Notes: generated by a model not told the origin, from the letters alone. 64,000 nt of DNA from Zeimonas sp964538505 (GCA_964538505.1 CAZIDY010000015.1:1-64000); one strand, 5' to 3'. Shown: positions 33,069 through 42,501, counted from the stretch's first letter. Made by a program: numbers and translations.

Positions 33069-34036
33069 TGAAGACTACGTTCCTCGAGTTCGAGCAGCCG
33101 ATTGCCGATCTCGAACAGAAGATCGAGGCGCTGCGTTTCGCGCAGGAAGACTCGGCAGTCGACATCGCCGAGGAAGTCGAGCGCCTGCAGCAGAAGAGCC
33201 AGGCGCTGCTGAAGGACACCTACGCGAAGCTCACGCCGTGGCAGGTGGCGATGGTCGCGCGTCATCCGCAGCGGCCGTACACGCTCGACTACGTGCAGTC
33301 GATCTTCACCGACTTCCACGAGTTGCACGGCGATCGCGAATTCGCCGACGACCCGGCGATCGTCGGCGGACTTGCGCGCCTGAACGGGCAGCCGGTGATG
33401 GTGCTCGGTCACCAGAAGGGGCACGGCACGAAGGAGCGCAGCCAGCGCAACTTCGGGATGCCGCGTCCCGAGGGCTACCGCAAGGCCTTGCGATTGATGA
33501 AGCTCGCCGAGAAATTCGAGCTGCCGCTGTTCACCTTCGTCGACACGCCGGGTGCCTTTCCCGGGATCGGCGCCGAGGAGCGCAACCAGTCGGAGGCGAT
33601 CGGCCGCAACCTGTACGAGATGGCGGCGCTGCGCGTGCCGATCGTCACCACGGTGATCGGCGAGGGCGGCTCGGGCGGCGCGCTGGCGATCGCGGTCGGC
33701 GACGTCACGCTGATGCTGCAGTATGCGATCTACTCGGTGATCTCGCCCGAAGGCTGCGCCGCCATCCTGTGGAAGAGCGCCGAGAAGGCGCCCGAGGCGG
33801 CCGAGACGCTCGGCATCACCGCGCACCGGCTGAAGGCGCTCGGACTGATCGATCGCATCATCAGCGAACCGGTGGGCGGCGCACATCGTGATCCGGCGCA
33901 CATGGCGCAGCTGCTCAAGCGCGCATTGTCCGACGCGCTGCGCCAGTTCCAGGGCGTCGATCCGAAAGGGCTGCTCGAGCAGCGGCACCAGCGGATCATG
34001 AACTATGGGAAGTTCAAGGAGCTCGGCGAAGCCTGA
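33068..34036 (+). CDS. accA: Acetyl-CoA carboxylase carboxyltransferase subunit alpha
   Basis: AccA pairs with AccD to transfer CO2 from biotin to acetyl-CoA in fatty acid synthesis. The 322-residue protein begins with the helical part MKTTFLEFEQPIADLEQKIE and continues into the crotonase-like carboxyltransferase fold with GHQKG, FVDTPGAFPGIGAEERNQSEAI and GEGGSGGALAI, which form the CoA and oxyanion site. The ATG overlaps the preceding stop. Its 3' end overlaps tilS by 32 bases. Confidence 0.96.
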   Translation: MKTTFLEFEQPIADLEQKIEALRFAQEDSAVDIAEEVERLQQKSQALLKDTYAKLTPWQVAMVARHPQRPYTLDYVQSIFTDFHELHGDREFADDPAIVGGLARLNGQPVMVLGHQKGHGTKERSQRNFGMPRPEGYRKALRLMKLAEKFELPLFTFVDTPGAFPGIGAEERNQSEAIGRNLYEMAALRVPIVTTVIGEGGSGGALAIAVGDVTLMLQYAIYSVISPEGCAAILWKSAEKAPEAAETLGITAHRLKALGLIDRIISEPVGGAHRDPAHMAQLLKRALSDALRQFQGVDPKGLLEQRHQRIMNYGKFKELGEA

Positions 34037-35453
34037 GCCCGCACCGTCCGCAGGCGCGGTTGCGGCCGTGCTCGATGCGGTTGCGTCGTCGCTGCGCCGG
34101 CTCGACGCCGACGACCGCGTCGTCGTCGCCTTCAGTGGTGGCGTCGATTCCGCGGTGCTGCTCGATGCCGCCGCACGCGTTCTTCCGCGCGAGCGGGTCG
34201 TCACCTGGCACGTGCATCACAAGCTGCAGGCGCAGGCCGACGACTGGCTCGCGCACTGCGAACGCGAGGCGGCACGCATTGGTGTCCGGTTCGGGGCGAC
34301 GCGTCTCGAGAGCGCGCCGTCGCGCGGCGTGAACCTCGAGGGCTGGGCGCGCGACGAGCGCTACCGCGCGCTGTGGGACGCGGTTGCGCAAATGGGGTCG
34401 CGCGCATTGCTCACTGCGCATCATGCCGACGACCAGCTCGAGACAATCCTGATGCGGCTCGCCCGTGGCAGCGGCCCGGCCGCGCTCGCCGGGATGGCGG
34501 CCGCGCAGCAGCGTGCGGGCGGGTGGCTGCTGCGCCCGCTGCTGTCGATCGGCCGCGAGCAGATCGTCGCCTGTGCGCGCGAGCGTGGGCTGCAGTGGAT
34601 CGACGATCCGATGAACGAGGACACGAGCTTCCTGCGCGTGACGCTGCGCACGCGGGTGATCCCCGAGCTCGAGCGTGCGGTACCGTCGCTGCGCGAGAAC
34701 GTGCTGCGTTCGGCCGACTGGCTGCGCGAGAGCGGCGATGCGCTGCGCGAGCTTGCCGAGCGGGACCTGCACGAAGCCGGTGTATCGCCCGCAGCGCGTT
34801 CGATCGACAAGCGTGCGCTGGCGGCGCTGCCCCCTGCGCGTCGCGACCTCGCGGTGCGCAGGTGGTTCGAGACGCTCGGTGCACCGATGCCGGGTCGCGC
34901 ACGCCTGGCGGCGTGGGTGTCGCAACTGCTGCTCGCCGATTCGGCGCACGCGGACTTCGTGCACGAGGGCTGGCGTTTCCGCCGCTATCGCGACCGGATC
35001 TCGGTGGAGGAGACAGATACCGCGGTCGAGTCGGCGCCACCGCCTGCGTTTGCGTTCCGCTGGAGCGGCGAGCGCGAGATCTCGCTGCCCGGATGGGGGG
35101 GCGTGCTGCGCTTCGAGCACTCGACACGTGTCGATGCACTCGCGGCTGACTGGCTTGCCGCGCAGGCGCTCGAGGTGCGCGCCGCGCGCAGCGGGCAGCG
35201 CCTGCGTCCACGTGCGCACGGCCCGAGTCGAACACTCAAGAACCTGTTCCAGGAGCGCGGCATCGCGCCGCGGCTGCGCGCGATGTTGCCCGCGCTGCAT
35301 GCCGATGGCCGCCTGATCTACGTGGCCGGCATCGGGATGGATCGTTCCCGCGAGACGGCCGCGGTGAGCGACGCGCGCGTCGAGATCGAGTGGCGTGCCG
35401 ACGCCGCCGCAGACCCGTGCGCGCCGTTCTGCGACGACGCGCCTCCCGTATAA
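34005..35453 (+). CDS. tilS: tRNA(Ile)-lysidine synthase
   Basis: TilS attaches lysine to C34 of tRNA-Ile(CAU), changing it to read AUA. The 482-residue product has the PP-loop FSGGVDSAVLL (about residues 43-53), the HHADDQLET segment with the catalytic residues, RPLL and the C-terminal substrate-recognition domain (about 370-450). The start at 34005 lies inside the end of accA. A promoter for lysC is embedded in the last codons. Confidence 0.93.
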   Translation: MGSSRSSAKPEPAPSAGAVAAVLDAVASSLRRLDADDRVVVAFSGGVDSAVLLDAAARVLPRERVVTWHVHHKLQAQADDWLAHCEREAARIGVRFGATRLESAPSRGVNLEGWARDERYRALWDAVAQMGSRALLTAHHADDQLETILMRLARGSGPAALAGMAAAQQRAGGWLLRPLLSIGREQIVACARERGLQWIDDPMNEDTSFLRVTLRTRVIPELERAVPSLRENVLRSADWLRESGDALRELAERDLHEAGVSPAARSIDKRALAALPPARRDLAVRRWFETLGAPMPGRARLAAWVSQLLLADSAHADFVHEGWRFRRYRDRISVEETDTAVESAPPPAFAFRWSGEREISLPGWGGVLRFEHSTRVDALAADWLAAQALEVRAARSGQRLRPRAHGPSRTLKNLFQERGIAPRLRAMLPALHADGRLIYVAGIGMDRSRETAAVSDARVEIEWRADAAADPCAPFCDDAPPV

Positions 35454-35454
35454 T
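35426..35454 (+). promoter_or_regulatory. Promoter for lysC
   Basis: A perfect TATAAT (35449-35454) lies 46 bases before the lysC ATG, at the end of tilS. The hexamer 17 bases upstream (GTTCTG, 35426-35431) is a poor -35 match, so the promoter rests mainly on the -10. Confidence 0.5.
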
Positions 35455-35500
35455 CGCAAGCCTTTTGCGCCGCTGCGGCGCGACGGAAACCCGGTAGCCG

Positions 35501-36778
35501 ATGGCCCTGATCGTTCACAAGTACGGCGGCACTTCGATGGGCTCGGTGGAGCGCATCCGCAACGTCGCGCGCCGGGTTGCCACCTGGCGCGAGGCAGGCC
35601 ATCGCATCGTCGTCGTTCCGTCGGCGATGGCGGGCGAGACGAACCGGCTGATCGCGCTGGCGCGCGAGATCCAGCCGCAACCTGATCGGCGAGAACTCGA
35701 CATGATCGCGGCCACCGGCGAGCAGGTGTCGGTGGGGTTGCTCGCGATGGCATTGAAGTCGATCGGGGTCGATGCCGTCAGTTACGCGGGCTGGCAGGTG
35801 CCGGTGCGCACCGACAGCGCGTTCACCAGGGCACGCATCGTCTCGATCGACGATACGCGCGTGCGCAAGGATCTCGACGCCGGTCGCGTCGTCATCGTCA
35901 CCGGTTTCCAGGGCGTCGACAGCGACGGCAACGTCACCACGCTCGGTCGCGGCGGTTCGGACACTTCCGCGGTGGCGGTGGCCGCCGCGCTGAAGGCCGA
36001 CGAGTGCCTGATCTACACCGATGTCGACGGCGTCTATACGACCGACCCGCGCATCGTTCCCGAAGCGCGCCGTCTGGAGAGCGTCACCTTCGAGGAGATG
36101 CTCGAGATGGCGAGCCTCGGATCGAAGGTGCTGCAGATCCGCTCGGTGGAGTTCGCCGGCAAGTACAAGGTCAAGACGCGCGTGCTGTCGAGCCTCACGC
36201 CGCCGGACATCCCGGTGGACATCGAGGCGAAGTCGGGCACGTTGATCACCTTCGAGGAAGATCCGGAAATGGAGCAGGCCGTCATCTCGGGCATCGCGTT
36301 CAACCGCGACGAGGCGAAGATCACGATCACGCGGGTGCCCGACCGACCAGGCATCGCGTACCAGATCCTCGGTGCAATTGCCGACGCGAATATCGACGTC
36401 GACATGATCATCCAGAACCAGAGCGTCGACGGCACCACCGACTTCTCGTTCACCGTGCAGGCGCCCGAGCTGCAGCGCACGATCGACGTGCTGAACGCGA
36501 AGGTGAAGGAGGAGATCGGCGCGAACGAGATCATCGGCGACCCGAAGATCGCGAAGGTCTCGGTCGTCGGTATCGGCATGCGCTCGCACGTCGGCGTCGC
36601 GAGCCAGATGTTCAGGACGCTGTCCGAGGAAGGGATCAACATCCAGATGATCTCGACGAGCGAGATCAAGATCTCGGTGATCATCGAGGACAAGTACATG
36701 GAACTCGCGGTGCGCGCGCTGCACAAGGCCTTCGGGCTCGACAAGCCGCGTGCGGGGGCAGAGGCGGTCGCGGAGTAG
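35501..36778 (+). CDS. lysC: Aspartate kinase
   Basis: LysC phosphorylates aspartate, the first step towards lysine, threonine and methionine. The 425-residue protein has the kinase motif VHKYGGTSMGS at the start, GRGGSDTSAVAVAAAL, IYTDVDGVYTTDPRIV and two C-terminal ACT domains (about residues 265-340 and 345-415, VVGIGMRSHVGVASQMF), where lysine and threonine feedback normally act. It is followed by tRNA-Ser, as in many Burkholderiales. Confidence 0.96.
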   Translation: MALIVHKYGGTSMGSVERIRNVARRVATWREAGHRIVVVPSAMAGETNRLIALAREIQPQPDRRELDMIAATGEQVSVGLLAMALKSIGVDAVSYAGWQVPVRTDSAFTRARIVSIDDTRVRKDLDAGRVVIVTGFQGVDSDGNVTTLGRGGSDTSAVAVAAALKADECLIYTDVDGVYTTDPRIVPEARRLESVTFEEMLEMASLGSKVLQIRSVEFAGKYKVKTRVLSSLTPPDIPVDIEAKSGTLITFEEDPEMEQAVISGIAFNRDEAKITITRVPDRPGIAYQILGAIADANIDVDMIIQNQSVDGTTDFSFTVQAPELQRTIDVLNAKVKEEIGANEIIGDPKIAKVSVVGIGMRSHVGVASQMFRTLSEEGINIQMISTSEIKISVIIEDKYMELAVRALHKAFGLDKPRAGAEAVAE

Positions 36779-36815
36779 GGCGCACTGCGCTGCGCGCCGG
36801 CGGATGCGCCTGCGG

Positions 36816-36821
36816 TACAAT
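36816..36821 (+). promoter_or_regulatory. Probable -10 element for tRNA-Ser
   Basis: TACAAT lies 47 bases before the tRNA, in a spot where a tRNA promoter is expected. The GC-rich sequence further upstream gives no clear -35. Confidence 0.4.
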
Positions 36822-36868
36822 CGCGCCCGAGCCGGCATCGAGCGAGCGTTATCTCTCCATCGAAGCCC

Positions 36869-36961
36869 GGAGACGTGGCCGAGAGGTCGAAGGCACTCCC
36901 CTGCTAAGGGAGCATGCGGCCAAAAACTGCATCGAGGGTTCGAATCCCTCCGTCTCCGCCA
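36869..36961 (+). tRNA. tRNA-Ser (anticodon GCU)
   Basis: The 93-base sequence folds with a perfect seven-pair acceptor stem (GGAGACG/CGTCTCC), the D-arm GTGGCCGAG, the anticodon stem CTCCC/GGGAG enclosing anticodon GCT at 36903-36905, a long variable arm as in all class II serine tRNAs, and a T-arm with GGTTCGAAT. The discriminator G is followed by an encoded CCA. It reads AGC and AGU codons. Confidence 0.97.
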
Positions 36962-37056
36962 CCTGCGTGTCGTCGATACCGCTGCGCGCGGGTTCCTGGC
37001 GCGCTGCGTACGCTGATCGCACACACTCCCCTGCACGTTTCGGACCTCAATTTGAT

Positions 37057-37096
37057 GCGTTTTCCCTCGTGGAACGTGTTCCACGAGGGAAAACGC
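37057..37096. repeat. Perfect 19-bp inverted repeat
   Basis: The left arm 37057-37075 and right arm 37078-37096 are perfectly complementary with only GT between them. The arms read GCGTTTTCCCTCGTGGAAC and its complement. It lies between tRNA-Ser and the SDR gene (which ends at 37141 on the other strand). The A/T-rich foot of each arm is as in bidirectional terminators, but the length and two-base loop also suit a protein-binding palindrome or a cruciform. Confidence 0.85.
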
Positions 37097-37140
37097 TCGA
37101 GTTTGTAGCTCGAACTGGGGCGCCGCGGCTGGGGCGCCGG

Positions 37141-37884
37141 CTATATGAGGTTCAGCCCACCATCCAGCAGCAGGATCTCGCCCGTCAGATAGTCTGATGC
37201 GACCAGCATTGCAACCGCCTGGGCAATGTCTTCCGGGCTGGCCGCCCGACGCATCGGCGCGCGTTCGTTCCAGAGTCGCCGTGCCTGCGACCACTCCGCC
37301 GTCATCGGCGTATCCACCAGGCCCGGTGCGACGGCATTCACCCGGATATGCGGGGCGAGTGAAAGCGCAAGCAACCGGGTCACATGGTTCAAGGCAGCTT
37401 TGCTCGCTGCGTACGGAATGGAGGCGCCCTTCGGTCGAACGCCGGCATGCGAACTTATATTGATGATGCACCCGGTCTTGCCCATGGCCGCTGCATCGCG
37501 GAGCGCGGACTCCGCATGCGCCACCAGACGAAACGGCGCCACGACATTCACTTCATGCAGTTCCTGCCATACATCCGGAGTGGCTGCCGGGAGATCCGCA
37601 TGCGGGATCACACGACTGATCCCCGCGTTGTTCACCAGCACGTCGAGTCGGCCCCATACGGCGATCGCTTCGCGGATCAATCTCGCTCGGTCCGCCTCGT
37701 TGGCAAGATCAGCTTGCACGTAGGCGGCCATGGCCAATTCGCCAGCCAACGCATTTCCTTCCTTGACGGAGGAACGCGAATGAAGGATGACAGCGAATCC
37801 CTCGTTGGATAGCCATCGAGCGATGGCGGCTCCGATACCGGAAGTGGAGCCGGTGACGAGAGCAACACGAGGCGAAAGATTCAT
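37141..37884 (-). CDS. Short-chain dehydrogenase/reductase
   Basis: The 247-residue NAD(P)-dependent enzyme has TGSTSGIG (cofactor loop), NNAG, the catalytic Ser (INISSHAG), and YAASK with the catalytic Tyr and Lys. The Arg in ILHSRSS after the second strand suggests NADP preference. The closing segment LTGEILLLDGG is typical of FabG-like SDRs. It stands alone on the minus strand between the palindrome and the divergent DUF748 gene, so the substrate is open. Confidence 0.86.
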   Translation of the reverse strand: MNLSPRVALVTGSTSGIGAAIARWLSNEGFAVILHSRSSVKEGNALAGELAMAAYVQADLANEADRARLIREAIAVWGRLDVLVNNAGISRVIPHADLPAATPDVWQELHEVNVVAPFRLVAHAESALRDAAAMGKTGCIINISSHAGVRPKGASIPYAASKAALNHVTRLLALSLAPHIRVNAVAPGLVDTPMTAEWSQARRLWNERAPMRRAASPEDIAQAVAMLVASDYLTGEILLLDGGLNLI

Positions 37885-38070
37885 GGAAGGTTCGCTATTT
37901 TCTGTATGCGCGCGTTCGCAGCTTTGCCGGGGAAGCGCCCGCAGGAATGTACAGTGTCGGTGGCGGGGACTGTAGCCGCGGTATGCCTTCGGGCCGCGGC
38001 GCGGGGAGAACATCACGGTGCGGTCGGTGCTCATGATCGATGCCTTGCAGGCAAGAGCCTGTAACTGCGT

Positions 38071-41000
38071 GTGGCCAGGCAGTCGGTGACCGCGCCCGAC
38101 CGCCCCGAGGCGGATGTCCCTCCCGCACGCGCCGTGCGTCAGCGCAGCTGGCGACGACGCAGCCTGCAGGCGCTGGCGATCATCGTCGTCCTCGTCGCCC
38201 TCTGGGATCTCGGACTGCGCTTCGTCGCACCGAAGCTCGCGCGCGATGCGATCGTCGACGGCCTGGTCGAGGCCACCGGCCGGCCGGCCCGACTCGATCG
38301 GGTCGAGATCGATCCGTGGGCGCTGGTGTTCCGGATGCACGGCCTGGAGCTCGGCGAGCCGCACGACGGCAGCGATGGCACCGCCGCCCGCAGCCACCTG
38401 CGGCTCGCACGGCTCGAAGCCGATCTCTCGTGGCGTTCGCTTCGACATCTCGCGCCGGTACTCGAGCGGCTGCGGATCGAGGAACCGCGAATCTTCATCG
38501 CGCGCAGCGCCGAGGGTGTCTACGACGGCACGGATCTGGTCGATGCTTTCGGCGCGCAGGAGCCGCAACCGGTGCAGGAGGACGAAGACCCGGCGCCTGC
38601 GAAGTTCTCAATCGCAAACATCGAGCTGATCGACGGCAACGTCGTCGTCGACGATCGCCTGCTCGATCTGCGTCACCAGGCCACCGGCATCGGTTTGCGC
38701 GTGCCCTTTCTCTCGAGCCTTCCGGTGGATCAGCAGATCGAGGTCGAGCCGGGCTTCGAAGCAGTGGTCGACGGGACGCCGATCCGGGCCGTCGGCCGGA
38801 TGCTGCCTTTCGCGCCGGTGCCTGCCGGCGAGGTCGAGTTGTCGATCGAAGCGCTCGATCTGCCGCGCTGGCTCGCGTATCTGCCGCAGGAGCCGCCGAT
38901 CCGGCTCGTATCGGGCGCACTGGCCGGCGATCTCAAACTGAGCTTCAGCGCGCCGCGCGACAGCCCGGCCCGACTCAGTGCGACCGGCCAGGCGGCACTC
39001 GGCGGCATCGAGATCCGGCAGCCCGACGACCGGCCGCTGCTGAAGCTGCCCGCGCTCGAAGCGAGCGGGATCGCTTTCGATCTCTCCGGGCCGAGTCTGG
39101 CGATCGGTCTGATCGCGGCCGATCGGCCCGAGCTGGTGATTGCGCGCAAGCCTGACGAGGCCGGTTTTCTCGAGCCGGTGATGAAGGCGATCGCGAAGTC
39201 GCCTCAGCAGAGCAGACAGAGCGAGCGAGCTGCGTCGGCTGAACCGACCGAACAAACCGGGCAGACCGATCATGCCGGCTCTGACGAGGGCTCGACTCCC
39301 TCGGTTGCCGCCGGGTCCGCCGACACGGTGTCCCCGAACTCGACGCCATCCGCCCCGGCCGACGCCGCTCGCTTCGCCTGGTCGATCGAGACCGCCGTCG
39401 TCACCAACGGGCAGCTGCTTTTCGATGACCAGGCCTTCGCGCCGCGGCCGCTGCAGATCCGGCTCGACGAGTTGGCGATCGAGCTGAGCGGGCTCGCTCT
39501 GCCGTCGGCGCAGCCGGCCCGACTCACGCTGTCCACGCGCGCCGAGGGCGGTGAACGGATCGACGCGAACGCCGAGATCGATCTGGAACCGCTGACCGTC
39601 GCCGGAGAAGTGGGTCTCGCGGAAGTGCCGCTGGCGAGCTGGAGCTGGCTGGCGGGCCCTGCGCTGGCGCTCGAAACGAAGGCCGGAGCGCTCGCCGCCG
39701 GTACACGCTTCGCACTGGCCGAAGACGGCAACTGGACGCTGGCTGATGGGCGCGTTGCCGTGAACGGACTCGCTCTTGCCGATCAGGGACGGGATGTCGT
39801 TCGTGTCGACTCGCTCGAGCTTGCAGGGCTGCGGCTCGACGCCAAAGCGCAGCAGATCGATGTCGGACGAGCGGCGTTGGCGGGCGGGCGGCTCGCGCTG
39901 CGCCGCCTCGCGGATCGCCAGCTCGACGCCTCCGGCTGGTGGCGTGCGGACCCAGGGGGTGAGGCGGCTGCGGATGCCGCGTGGCAGGGCGCGATCGAGA
40001 CCGTGTCGGTATCGGGACTGGACGTCGATCTCACCTATGCGGGAACCGGCGAGCGCCATCCACCGCTGCGGGTCAACGGAATCACCGTCGACGCCGCTGA
40101 CATCACGCTCGACGGCGCGACCCCGGTGCAGCTTTCGCTGTCGGCGCAAGTCGATCGCTCGGGCAGCGTATCGGCACGCGGAACCGTCACGCCGGCCGCC
40201 CGCGAGCTGTCGCTTGCGCTGCAGGCGAAGGCGCTGCCGGTGGCGGTCGCGCAACCGTGGATGCCGCCCGACTTCAATGCGGAGTTGGCCAACGGTGCGC
40301 TGTCGATCGACGGTCGCCTGCAGTTGTCGGTGGACGCCGATGGGCGTCCCGACGGGCAATGGCAGGGTGCGGTGAACGCTGCGGATTTCAGGCTGCGGCT
40401 CAAGCGCGAAGCAGTGGCTGCGATTCCGGCCCGACAGCGACGCAGCGGCGCCGATCCCGCCGATCTGCTGGGATGGAAGTCGCTGCGCCTGGGCTCGACG
40501 AAGGTGATGCTGGCGCCGTTCCTTGCCGACCTCGGCGACATCGAGCTCGACGGACTGCAGTCGCGGCTGGTCATCCAGCCCAACGGGCGTTTCAACCTGC
40601 AGGGCCTGTTCGGGACGGACCCGGACGAGGACGCCGATGGCAACGACGAGGCGCAGGCGGATGGGCGCCAGGCGCAGGCGAACGCAGCCGCGGGGTCAGG
40701 CACTGCATCAGGGGCCGCCGCTGCGGCGCAGTCTCCCGATGGTGTGACGCCGCGCGCCGATGACGGGCCGCAGATGAGCATGGCCGAGCAGAAGCCGGTG
40801 CGCATCGAAGCGCCGCCGAAGAGCGATCCTCCGCCGTTTCGCACCGGGCGGGTCCGACTGTCCGACGGCAACATCGATTTCAGCGACTACTTCATCCAGC
40901 CCAACTATTCGGCCAACCTGACCGGACTGGCCGGCGAGATCGGCGCCATGGGGGGTGGCCAGCCTGCCGACCTGCAGCTCGATGGCCGTATCGACAACAC

Positions 41001-41964
41001 CGGTGCGGTCACGATCTCGGGACGCATCGACCCGATCGGGGCGCCGCTCTTCCTCGATATCGAGGCCAACGCCCGCGACTTCGATCTGCCGACACTGTCG
41101 CCGTACTCGGCGAAGTACGTCGGCTACGGCATCGAGAAGGGGAAGCTGTCGGTGGACGTGGCTTACCAGGTCCAGAACGGGCAACTCGTCGCACGCAACC
41201 GGATCGTGCTGGATCAGCTGACCTTCGGCGAGCCGGTCGACAGTCCCGACGCGCTGCAGTTGCCCGTGCTGTTCGCGGTCTCGCTGCTGAAGGATCGCGA
41301 CGGCGTCATCGATGTCGATCTGCCGATCAGCGGCTCGCTCGACGATCCGGAGTTCAGCGTAGCGGGGATCGTTCTGCGGCTGATCGGCAACCTGATCGTC
41401 AAGGCCGTCACTGCGCCCTTTGCATTGATCGCCGGACTGGTCGACGGCGAGGCCGAGGAACTGTCGGTGTTGCCCTTCGGCGCAGCGCAGGCGGAGCTCG
41501 ACGATACCGTGCGCGAGCGGCTGGGCACGCTCGCCAGGGCGCTGTCCGAGCGGCCCGGCCTGCAACTCGACATCGGCGGGCGCTGGCTCGAAGCCGACCG
41601 CGAGGCGCTGCGGCGGGCTCAGCTCGAGTCGCGACTGAAGCGGATTCGTCGCGCACTCGACGGCACCGGTTTCCAGCAGCCGATCAGCGACGCCCAGCGT
41701 CCGGTGCTGGTGACGCAGGCGTGGCTGATGGTGCAAACGCCGGCGCCGCTCGAGAAGGATCGGCCGGCGATCGACGCGATGGAGCGCGCACTCATCGATT
41801 CGATCGTGCTCGCCGAGGAGCCGCTGCAGCAGCTCGCCGGCCGTCGCGCGCAGGCGGTGAAGGACTGGCTGGCGGGCGAAGGCGGAATCGATCCGGCGCG
41901 GCTGTTCGTGACGGCGGCGAAGGCGGGCGACGGCGAGGCGGGGGTCGAGTTGACGCTGAAGTGA
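38071..41964 (+). CDS. Large DUF748 / AsmA-like envelope protein
   Basis: The 1297-residue protein has one N-terminal membrane helix (about residues 30-52) and a long periplasmic part built of repeated beta-rich AsmA/DUF748 segments (for example LPRWLAYLPQEPPIRLVSGA, FSDYFIQPNYSANLTGLAG, and a closing stretch with KAVTAPFALIAGLV). Low-complexity Ala/Gln/Asp-rich linkers occur at about residues 370-430 and 850-910. AsmA-like proteins are thought to carry lipids between membranes; for this family that is inferred. The C-terminal 150 residues resemble the segments after DUF748 cores. The GTG at 38071 is the likely start. Confidence 0.8.
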   Translation: MARQSVTAPDRPEADVPPARAVRQRSWRRRSLQALAIIVVLVALWDLGLRFVAPKLARDAIVDGLVEATGRPARLDRVEIDPWALVFRMHGLELGEPHDGSDGTAARSHLRLARLEADLSWRSLRHLAPVLERLRIEEPRIFIARSAEGVYDGTDLVDAFGAQEPQPVQEDEDPAPAKFSIANIELIDGNVVVDDRLLDLRHQATGIGLRVPFLSSLPVDQQIEVEPGFEAVVDGTPIRAVGRMLPFAPVPAGEVELSIEALDLPRWLAYLPQEPPIRLVSGALAGDLKLSFSAPRDSPARLSATGQAALGGIEIRQPDDRPLLKLPALEASGIAFDLSGPSLAIGLIAADRPELVIARKPDEAGFLEPVMKAIAKSPQQSRQSERAASAEPTEQTGQTDHAGSDEGSTPSVAAGSADTVSPNSTPSAPADAARFAWSIETAVVTNGQLLFDDQAFAPRPLQIRLDELAIELSGLALPSAQPARLTLSTRAEGGERIDANAEIDLEPLTVAGEVGLAEVPLASWSWLAGPALALETKAGALAAGTRFALAEDGNWTLADGRVAVNGLALADQGRDVVRVDSLELAGLRLDAKAQQIDVGRAALAGGRLALRRLADRQLDASGWWRADPGGEAAADAAWQGAIETVSVSGLDVDLTYAGTGERHPPLRVNGITVDAADITLDGATPVQLSLSAQVDRSGSVSARGTVTPAARELSLALQAKALPVAVAQPWMPPDFNAELANGALSIDGRLQLSVDADGRPDGQWQGAVNAADFRLRLKREAVAAIPARQRRSGADPADLLGWKSLRLGSTKVMLAPFLADLGDIELDGLQSRLVIQPNGRFNLQGLFGTDPDEDADGNDEAQADGRQAQANAAAGSGTASGAAAAAQSPDGVTPRADDGPQMSMAEQKPVRIEAPPKSDPPPFRTGRVRLSDGNIDFSDYFIQPNYSANLTGLAGEIGAMGGGQPADLQLDGRIDNTGAVTISGRIDPIGAPLFLDIEANARDFDLPTLSPYSAKYVGYGIEKGKLSVDVAYQVQNGQLVARNRIVLDQLTFGEPVDSPDALQLPVLFAVSLLKDRDGVIDVDLPISGSLDDPEFSVAGIVLRLIGNLIVKAVTAPFALIAGLVDGEAEELSVLPFGAAQAELDDTVRERLGTLARALSERPGLQLDIGGRWLEADREALRRAQLESRLKRIRRALDGTGFQQPISDAQRPVLVTQAWLMVQTPAPLEKDRPAIDAMERALIDSIVLAEEPLQQLAGRRAQAVKDWLAGEGGIDPARLFVTAAKAGDGEAGVELTLK

Positions 41965-42132
41965 GGCGGTGCGGGCCCTCTGCTCCGCGAGCATGGTGAT
42001 TCCCAGGTCGGCGATGGGCGCACCAATCAGCCGACATCGTGGCACGGCTTTATTTCCGCCGTCCGCCAGTTCGGATCATGTCGACGGCGAAGACGCCGGG
42101 CTGTTCGCGGAAACGGCTCAAGCTCAACGAGT

Positions 42133-42218
42133 GCGGAATGCTGCGTTGTGCTGCATTTTCCGTCGAGGAAGAAGTTGCCCGCGGAAAAGTGCTGTGTTTC
42201 GCAGCGAAATGGCTTGCC
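42133..42218 (-). repeat. Structured dispersed repeat, copy A
   Basis: This 86-bp element recurs in opposite orientation at 50977-51062 with 77 of 86 positions identical. It holds three short inverted repeats: GCTGCGAAACACAGC-type, TTTTCCG...CGGAAAA and a third GC-rich one. Most differences are transitions. Any long open frame crossing it is probably not a gene. Confidence 0.8.
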
Positions 42219-42352
42219 AATCGGCCGTGTCCGGAAAGCCCGCCAGGATGCGTCCGATCGAGGCGCAAAGCACAGCCATATCGGTAGATATGGCGAGCAT
42301 TTGCAACGAAGAGCGGGCGCATCCTGGCGGGCTTTCCGGACACGGCCGATTG
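42219..42352. repeat. 134-bp inverted repeat with 34-bp arms
   Basis: The arms 42219-42252 and 42319-42352 are perfect complements of 34 bp. The interior folds again through CCATATCGGTAGATATGG. The element starts exactly where copy A of the dispersed repeat ends, and its far end lies three bases from the stop of a small MazE-like reading frame. It has no room for a transposase, so it could be a miniature element or a large structured spacer. Confidence 0.85.
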
Positions 42353-42354
42353 GT

Positions 42355-42501
42355 TCACACGTTCTCAGGCCACACGAGTGTGTCGTCGTCTTCGTCCGCC
42401 AACTGCTTTGCATCGTCCGCCCAGCCCTCACGCGGATCGGGGCGCACCGGACGAATCTCGGTGACACCATCGCGAACCCTGAGTTCTGCCTTCGGTTTCA
42501 T
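42355..42501 (-). CDS. Small protein resembling a MazE-type antitoxin C-terminus (probably truncated)
   Basis: The 48-residue frame starts at an ATG that overlaps the toxin stop (ATGA). The sequence VTEIRPVRPDPREGWADDAK, followed by DDDTLVWPENV, looks like the toxin-wrapping C-terminal segment of MazE-like antitoxins; the DNA-binding half is absent. The frame ends right beside the inverted repeat, so the last residues may have been replaced. It may still neutralise the toxin or be a decaying remnant. Confidence 0.5.
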   Translation of the reverse strand: MKPKAELRVRDGVTEIRPVRPDPREGWADDAKQLADEDDDTLVWPENV

